DNA of 64,000 nucleotides, taken from the NCBI GenBank assembly GCA_024743175.1, contig JANSXA010000004.1:248001-312000 (forward strand). The letters run 5' to 3'. Positions within the stretch are counted from its first letter, which is position 1. Every line of letters begins with the position of its first letter. This document shows, piece by piece, positions 59,626 to 64,000 of this stretch. The position numbers and the translations under genes are program-made. The DNA is from Pseudomonadaceae bacterium (GTDB taxonomy: Bacteria; Pseudomonadota; Gammaproteobacteria; Pseudomonadales; Azotimanducaceae). Below the pieces are notes generated by a model. It ran no database searches. It had not been told where the DNA came from and was given only the letters and a program-made list of their open reading frames with translations.

Positions 59626-61659
59626 TCAGATCAGCAGGGGTGCTATCACCAGGCTGACGATAGCCATCACGTTGATCAGGATGTTCATGCTGGGGCCGGA
59701 AGTATCCTTGAAGGGGTCACCAACGGTGTCACCAACAACAGCGGCAGCATGTACTTCGCTGCCTTTACCGCCGAGGTTACCTTTCTCAACATATTTCTTC
59801 GCGTTGTCCCAGGCGCCGCCGGCGTTAGCCATGGTCAGGGCCAGCAACACACAGCCCAGCAGTGCGCCACCAAGGGTGCCACCCAGAGCTTCAGCGCCAA
59901 GACCAAAACCAACAATAGGCGGTACAGCAACAGCGATCACACCCGGCAGCATCATTTTCTTCAGGGCTGCGTTGGTGGCGATTTCAACACACTTGGCGTT
60001 GTCCGGATCTGCAGTGCCTTCCATCAAACCGGGGATCTCGCGGAACTGACGTCGAATCTCTTCGATCATCTCCATTGCCGCATCGCCGACAGAAGTCATC
60101 GTGATGGAGGCAATCAGAAACGGTACCAGGCCACCGATAAACAGGCCGATCAATACCATCGGGTTGCCGATATGCAGGATGAACTCGCCACCGCGGGCCA
60201 GAGTTACGGTCTCAACAAATGCAGCAATGATGGCGAGCGCCGCGAGCGCAGCTGCACCGATGGCAAAACCTTTACCCATTGCGGCTGTGGTATTACCCAG
60301 CTCATCTAACGAATCGGTAATTGCGCGAGTGTCTTCGCCCAGGCCACCCATTTCTGCAATGCCGCCAGCGTTATCGGCAACCGGGCCGTAAGCATCAACC
60401 GCCATGGTCATGCCAACCGTGGCCAACAGACCAACAGCTGCGACGCCTACGCCGTAGAGTCCAGCAAGGTTGGTGGACACATAGATAATGGCGCAGATGG
60501 TCAGGATCGGTACAACAACTGACTGCATACCGACAGCGAAGCCGGTGATGATGACTGTAGCGGGGCCGGTTTTGCCGGCTTCCGCAATCGACACAACGGG
60601 TGCTGCGGAAGTGTAGTACTCAGTGATCAAGCCAATGACAACACCACCTGCAGCGCCGAACAGTACCGCCCACCAGATGTTGCTGGAAACACCTAAGCTG
60701 CTGAGCACAAAGTAGGCCGCTGCCATAAATATGATCGGGGTGCCTATCATGCCGATGCGCAGGGCTACGGCCGGGTTGGCGTTCGAGAAGGCGCGCACGA
60801 TGCCTATGCCAATGATAGAGGCAATCAGGCCTGTGGAGGCCAGTGCCAGTGGAACAAACATTAACGCGGCACGGCCGTCAGCTTCAGTCAGCCCTGGTGC
60901 CAATTGACCAATGCCTATGGCTGCAAGGGTTGAAGCAATTGCGATGGTCGCGATCATCGAGCCGCAATACGACTCAAATATATCTGAACCCATGCCTGCA
61001 ACATCACCAACGTTGTCGCCGACGTTGTCTGCGATTACACCCGGGTTACGCGGGTCGTCCTCAGGAATACCCTGTTCGAGCTTACCCACAAGGTCTGCGC
61101 CGATATCGGCACTTTTCGTGTAGATGCCGCCACCTACTCTGGAAAACAGTGCCACAACAGATGCACCCATACCGAAACCATGGATGTGGTGAGCGCTGTG
61201 GGGGTCGCCACCAAAGAAGTAGTAAACCAGGCCAAGCCCCAGCAGGCCAAGTGACGCAACCGCCAGGCCCATGATAGAACCGCCGAAGAACGCCACTGAC
61301 AGGGCATCTGCCTGACCTTTGGTGTGGGCGGCATTGGTGGTGCGAACGTTGGCCTTGGTTGCGGCATACATACCAATCCAACCTGCGCCAGCGGACGACA
61401 ACGCACCCGCTAAGAAGGCCGCGGCGGTGTAGATGCCAAGGTCGGTAATCGATATGAGTACCAGCAGAACAGCGCTGAACAGCGCCAGCAACGTGTACTC
61501 GCGACGCATGAATACCATGGCGCCTATGTGAATCTGATCTGCGATCTTCTTCAACGCATCAGAGCCTTCATCGTAGGCTTTAACGATGCCGTAAATGGCA
61601 AAAGCAGCAATGAGCCCGACGACGCCAAGCGCCGGTGGGATCAGGGATTGATCAATCAT
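59626..61659 (-). CDS. hppA: K+-dependent-type membrane-bound ion-translocating pyrophosphatase
   Basis: Hydrolyses PPi and pumps H+ or Na+ across the cytoplasmic membrane. 677 residues with about 16 transmembrane helices. The PPi-binding motif is D-N-V-G-D-N-V-G-D (about residues 215-223). The K+-dependence position is Ala (A459 in [10 protein letters not shown]) with Gly at 462, the pattern of K+-dependent enzymes; K+-independent ones have Lys there. The preferred ATG (61659) has GGGGA upstream; a TTG at 61671 is unlikely. The 5' leader is strongly structured. Confidence 0.95.
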   Translation of the reverse strand: MIDQSLIPPALGVVGLIAAFAIYGIVKAYDEGSDALKKIADQIHIGAMVFMRREYTLLALFSAVLLVLISITDLGIYTAAAFLAGALSSAGAGWIGMYAATKANVRTTNAAHTKGQADALSVAFFGGSIMGLAVASLGLLGLGLVYYFFGGDPHSAHHIHGFGMGASVVALFSRVGGGIYTKSADIGADLVGKLEQGIPEDDPRNPGVIADNVGDNVGDVAGMGSDIFESYCGSMIATIAIASTLAAIGIGQLAPGLTEADGRAALMFVPLALASTGLIASIIGIGIVRAFSNANPAVALRIGMIGTPIIFMAAAYFVLSSLGVSSNIWWAVLFGAAGGVVIGLITEYYTSAAPVVSIAEAGKTGPATVIITGFAVGMQSVVVPILTICAIIYVSTNLAGLYGVGVAAVGLLATVGMTMAVDAYGPVADNAGGIAEMGGLGEDTRAITDSLDELGNTTAAMGKGFAIGAAALAALAIIAAFVETVTLARGGEFILHIGNPMVLIGLFIGGLVPFLIASITMTSVGDAAMEMIEEIRRQFREIPGLMEGTADPDNAKCVEIATNAALKKMMLPGVIAVAVPPIVGFGLGAEALGGTLGGALLGCVLLALTMANAGGAWDNAKKYVEKGNLGGKGSEVHAAAVVGDTVGDPFKDTSGPSMNILINVMAIVSLVIAPLLI

Positions 61660-61694
61660 TTGGGTCCCCAACTAATGATTACTTATTATTTTAA

Positions 61695-61737
61695 GGGGCA
61701 GAGACCTGCCGGCACGGCTGCCGGATGTCTTCTCCCC
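61695..61737 (-). promoter_or_regulatory. stem-loop in the hppA leader
   Basis: A 43-base region about 35 bases upstream of the hppA start folds as one long stem: GGGG/CCCC at the base (61695-61698 with 61734-61737), AGA/TCT, GAC/GTC, then CCGGCA/TGCCGG (61709-61714 with 61719-61724) around a 4-base loop, about 16 pairs in all. It lies between the upstream gene's end and the ribosome binding site, so it may be an attenuator or an mRNA stabiliser. No recognised riboswitch class fits, and there is no U-tract after it on the hppA strand. Confidence 0.5.
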
Positions 61738-61767
61738 AATGTCGAACGGCGCTAATAATAACAGCGT

Positions 61768-61782
61768 TGGCGCGTCGCGCCA
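61768..61782 (-). terminator. hairpin after the DUF2333 gene
   Basis: TGGCGC (61768-61773), a 3-base loop and GCGCCA (61777-61782) form a perfect G/C-rich 6-bp stem 11 bases past the DUF2333 stop. The following bases are mixed A/T (GTTATTATTA on the transcript) rather than a clean U-tract, so termination would be weak. It may separate the DUF2333 transcript from hppA. Confidence 0.4.
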
Positions 61783-61792
61783 CCTGCTGGTT

Positions 61793-62842
61793 TCAACCCT
61801 GAGTGAGCAGGGTGCGCAGGTCAATTATGGCCGCGTTGGCGCGCGCTATGTAGGACGCCATCACCAGCGAATGGTTGGCCAGCAGACCCAGACCATCGCC
61901 ATTTAAAACCATAGGGCTCCAGATGGTGTCCTGGCTGGGTTCCAGTTCGCGAATGATCTGCTGCAGTGAAACCCGGGCGTTTTTGTTGTCCAGCACATCG
62001 CCAAAATCCTGCTCCATGGCACGCAGCACGTGCAGCAGCGCCCAGGTATAGCCTCGGGTTTCATAGAAAATATTGTCGATTTCCAGCCAGGCGGTTTTCA
62101 CCATCTGATCCTGGGGCGCGGCGGTTGCCTGTTGCGCGGCACTGTCTCCGGCCAGATCGATATTCAACTGTCGTTTGCCGACGCTGGCGGCCAGTCGCTG
62201 TGACATGCTGCCGAGGCGGGTTTCAATGGCCGCCAACCACTGCTGCAGATTGTCTGCGCGGGCATAAAACTGGGCGTTGGCCTGGCCACTGTCTGCCAGC
62301 CGCCCCATATAACTGCGGAACAGCTTGGCGCCATCCCGGTATTCGTCTTCAGTCTGCGGCAGCAGCCAGCTGCTGTTGTCGAAGAAAAATTTGCCTTCAG
62401 CTTCAGACAAATCCGGGTCTTCTGCCGACTGACTCTGTGAGCGGGAAAGGTCATTCCGATAAACCCGCGCAGCGTCACGCAACAGAGTCAGAACGCCAAA
62501 TTCCCATTCCGGAACGTTGTCCATCCAGACGCCGGGTGGAAACACATCGTTGGACAGGTAGCCGCCGCGCTTTTCCAGCAGGGTGTCTGCCAGGGTAATA
62601 ACAGTCACAGTGGTCAGATATCCTGTCACCAGTGAATCGTTGGCACTCTGAGCCATCTGCACAGCATTGTCGCGTACATCGAACTGATCAGGTTCGTAAT
62701 CCCACCACCAGCTTAAAACTATGGTTATAGCCAGGTATAAGCCGATCAGGCCACCCGCAACTCTGCCCACGGTGGAAGGCTTACTACTCATATTGTCATC
62801 CATATATACAGGTTCAGTGCGTTGCCAGAATTTCCAACTCAT
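61793..62842 (-). CDS. DUF2333-family membrane-anchored protein
   Basis: A 349-residue gammaproteobacterial DUF2333 protein. One N-terminal transmembrane helix (about 28-48, G-G-L-I-G-L-Y-L-A-I-T-I-V-L-S-W-W-W) precedes a large periplasmic helical domain with G-G-Y-L-S-N-D-V-F-P-P-G-V-W-M-D-N-V-P-E-W-E-F-G-V-L (about 93-118), the family signature. Function unknown. Same strand as hppA, about 130 bases upstream of it. Confidence 0.88.
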   Translation of the reverse strand: MSWKFWQRTEPVYMDDNMSSKPSTVGRVAGGLIGLYLAITIVLSWWWDYEPDQFDVRDNAVQMAQSANDSLVTGYLTTVTVITLADTLLEKRGGYLSNDVFPPGVWMDNVPEWEFGVLTLLRDAARVYRNDLSRSQSQSAEDPDLSEAEGKFFFDNSSWLLPQTEDEYRDGAKLFRSYMGRLADSGQANAQFYARADNLQQWLAAIETRLGSMSQRLAASVGKRQLNIDLAGDSAAQQATAAPQDQMVKTAWLEIDNIFYETRGYTWALLHVLRAMEQDFGDVLDNKNARVSLQQIIRELEPSQDTIWSPMVLNGDGLGLLANHSLVMASYIARANAAIIDLRTLLTQG

Positions 62843-62888
62843 GTCGATTGACTCCGGTACTTATCGGGTGATGGACAGTCTGTTCCAG

Positions 62889-63326
62889 TCACAGCGGCAG
62901 CTTACTAAAGGTTACAGGGAGTTGCTCGCCACTGCTGAACTGGAGCGTAACAGGAAAATTGTCGGGTACCTCTGCAACGCCGAATATCATCAGGTGCAGG
63001 CCGCCTCGTTCAAAGCGAACCTGTGAGTTTGGTGCAATCGCCAGGCTGCTGACCCGCTGCATCCCGACTGAGTTCTCGCGTTGTACCGTTTTGTGCATCT
63101 CTATCGCTCTTGCGAGTTCTGAAGTTGCGCCGGTGAGGGTCAGTTCGTTGGTCGTGTTGTTGGTCAACACAAAATATCCCGCTGTTGTGTCTCTGCCAGG
63201 CACCAGGTCTCTCACCTGTGCAGCAGAAACGGCTATTGGCTCCACTGGTTTAGTGCAGCCGCTGCACGCGAGGGCAACCATGATGACCAGAAACATCTGA
63301 CGGGTCACTTTCAGGAAGGGAAACAT
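62889..63326 (-). CDS. PCu(A)C-family copper chaperone
   Basis: A 145-residue periplasmic copper-binding protein. The signal sequence ends with a lipobox-like A-C-S-G-C (about 20-24). The Cu(I)-binding M/H pattern is spread over I-E-M-H-K-T-V...V-G-M-Q-R-V and G-G-L-H-L-M-I-F, the M-x10-M-x21-H-x-M motif. Such chaperones deliver copper to the CuA centre of cytochrome oxidase with Sco. Start at 63326 overlaps the upstream gene by 16 bases; 63296 is possible. Confidence 0.87.
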   Translation of the reverse strand: MFPFLKVTRQMFLVIMVALACSGCTKPVEPIAVSAAQVRDLVPGRDTTAGYFVLTNNTTNELTLTGATSELARAIEMHKTVQRENSVGMQRVSSLAIAPNSQVRFERGGLHLMIFGVAEVPDNFPVTLQFSSGEQLPVTFSKLPL

Positions 63327-64000
63327 AGACGCTCTACTTTTGCAGGTGTTCGAATTCTGATTTCCGCACGGATGCGGCCTGCCACATCAGCGGCGGCAAG
63401 CTGTTGATAGATCCAACGGCCCTGGGCATCGTTGCGGGCATAGATGATAAAGCGACAAGGCGTTTTCTGAGGATGGGTGCCGAGGGCGATCAACTGATCC
63501 TTAAGCGCTCGTGTCGGATTGTTCAAAACATGCTGTTGCAATGGTAGTGCCGTTCTCTGTGCTTCTTCCAATAGTCGTATCTGCGCCTGAGTTGGTTCTA
63601 TCGAGGGGTGATCGGGCACAATTAAATCGGCTCGCGCCAGCATTGAGCGTGCTGTGGCAAAGCGGTTGTAGTCCAATGCGTCCTGAGCCATTTTCACGTA
63701 AATTTCGACCAGTTGTTCGAGTCCGCGCAAGGCATCTTCCTGGTCCGGCTGGATGTCGAGAATCTCGTGGTAGAAATCCAGCGCGTTGTTACCTGCTGGA
63801 AAAGTCAGTCGATCATCCGCGATAGCCGCATCTGCACTATCCAGCAGTTTGAACAGCAGCTGGCGTTCGATAACGGGTGGGGGTGCTGGCGCTGGTGGTG
63901 GTGCAACAGGTTCAGCGGCTTGTGTGGGTGCCGAGGGCGCCTGACAACCCACCATGCTGGTAATGGCCAGCAATAAAGGCAGTAAAACTGCTTTTATTGA
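63311..64000 (-). CDS. lipoprotein, cut by the window edge
   Basis: At least 229 residues; the frame stays open past the window edge, reading S-I-K-A-V-L-L-P-L-L-L-A-I-T-S-M-V-G-C-Q, a lipoprotein signal whose start lies just outside. After the Cys comes a Pro/Ala-rich linker (V-A-P-P-P-A-P-A-P-P-P), then a helical TPR-like region (F-Y-H-E-I-L-D-I-Q-P-D-Q-E-D-A-L-R-G-L) and a C-terminal domain. A TTG at 63973 is not the true start. It overlaps the copper chaperone by 16 bases. Function unknown. Confidence 0.78.
   Translation of the reverse strand, partial: SIKAVLLPLLLAITSMVGCQAPSAPTQAAEPVAPPPAPAPPPVIERQLLFKLLDSADAAIADDRLTFPAGNNALDFYHEILDIQPDQEDALRGLEQLVEIYVKMAQDALDYNRFATARSMLARADLIVPDHPSIEPTQAQIRLLEEAQRTALPLQQHVLNNPTRALKDQLIALGTHPQKTPCRFIIYARNDAQGRWIYQQLAAADVAGRIRAEIRIRTPAKVERLCFPS

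Noticed and set aside
1-64000. Mobile elements, CRISPR arrays, defence systems or prophage
   Set aside because: No transposase, integrase, Cas, toxin-antitoxin or restriction gene, and no array of direct repeats was seen; nearly all the DNA is explained by ordinary metabolic genes.

Overview
The window is ordinary chromosomal DNA from a gammaproteobacterium, probably a free-living and perhaps marine one. Supporting genes are greB, a full-length ppc, mpl, an slyD-like FKBP, an srkA-type kinase, a comF gene and DUF2333/DUF2970/DUF924 proteins. This is inferred from family content; there is no rRNA or other phylogenetic marker. Genes are dense on both strands, many adjacent genes overlap by 1-4 bases, and no gene-free stretch exceeds 300 bases. 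I found no tRNA, rRNA, CRISPR array, transposase, integrase or phage gene.

Layout. 1-6.9 kb: an EF-hand protein, greB, a membrane protein, mtnA next to a class II aldolase (a possible methylthioribose/deoxyribose salvage pair), a TauD-type dioxygenase, an MFS-acyltransferase fusion and a decayed receiver domain. 7-11.3 kb: an A/T-richer accessory patch (methyltransferase, orphan membrane protein), then a DUF2306 protein, a formamidase-like lipoprotein and a GNAT enzyme. 11.3-15.5 kb: a di-heme peroxidase overlapping a TPR gene, then a tight five-gene operon (NTF2-like, DUF7832-like, GNAT, nitroreductase, GNAT). 15.5-21.4 kb: a D-aminoacylase-type amidohydrolase, a KdsD-like isomerase, and a cytoplasmic GH20 hexosaminidase coupled to an N-acetylhexosamine-kinase-like gene. 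21.4-25.3 kb: two phytanoyl-CoA dioxygenase-family genes, a TonB-C lipoprotein, an FKBP isomerase and a methyltransferase with a lipoprotein signal.

25.4-34.2 kb: a TetR regulator, small hydrolases and NTF2/VOC/cupin proteins, a CadC-like TPR regulator, a hotdog thioesterase, a nitroreductase and an exported M20 amidohydrolase. 34.2-36.4 kb: a large secreted 'choice-of-anchor'-like protein behind a perfect CRP-type site placed as in a class II promoter. 36.4-48.2 kb: DUF924, metallo-beta-lactamase-fold proteins, glutamine-dependent nadE, a ThuA-like protein, a coupled SDR/membrane/HAD operon, a TSUP permease, a GPAT-like acyltransferase, srkA, comF and a FlgC-like small protein. 48.3-54.4 kb: an acyl-CoA dehydrogenase, a lipoprotein, an SDR, a cyclase-family hydrolase and mpl.

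54.5-61.7 kb is the most coherent metabolic block: a PPi-type phosphofructokinase, a patatin-like lipase and PEP carboxylase face a membrane pyrophosphatase of the K+-dependent type across one shared bidirectional terminator. The first and last link glycolysis to pyrophosphate and to ion pumping. The right end carries a DUF2333 protein, a PCu(A)C copper chaperone and a lipoprotein gene that runs off the window. I saw no clearly new defence or mobile system; the best leads are the CRP promoter, the structured leader of the pyrophosphatase gene, the mtnA-aldolase pair, and several enzymes with unexpected export signals or altered active sites.
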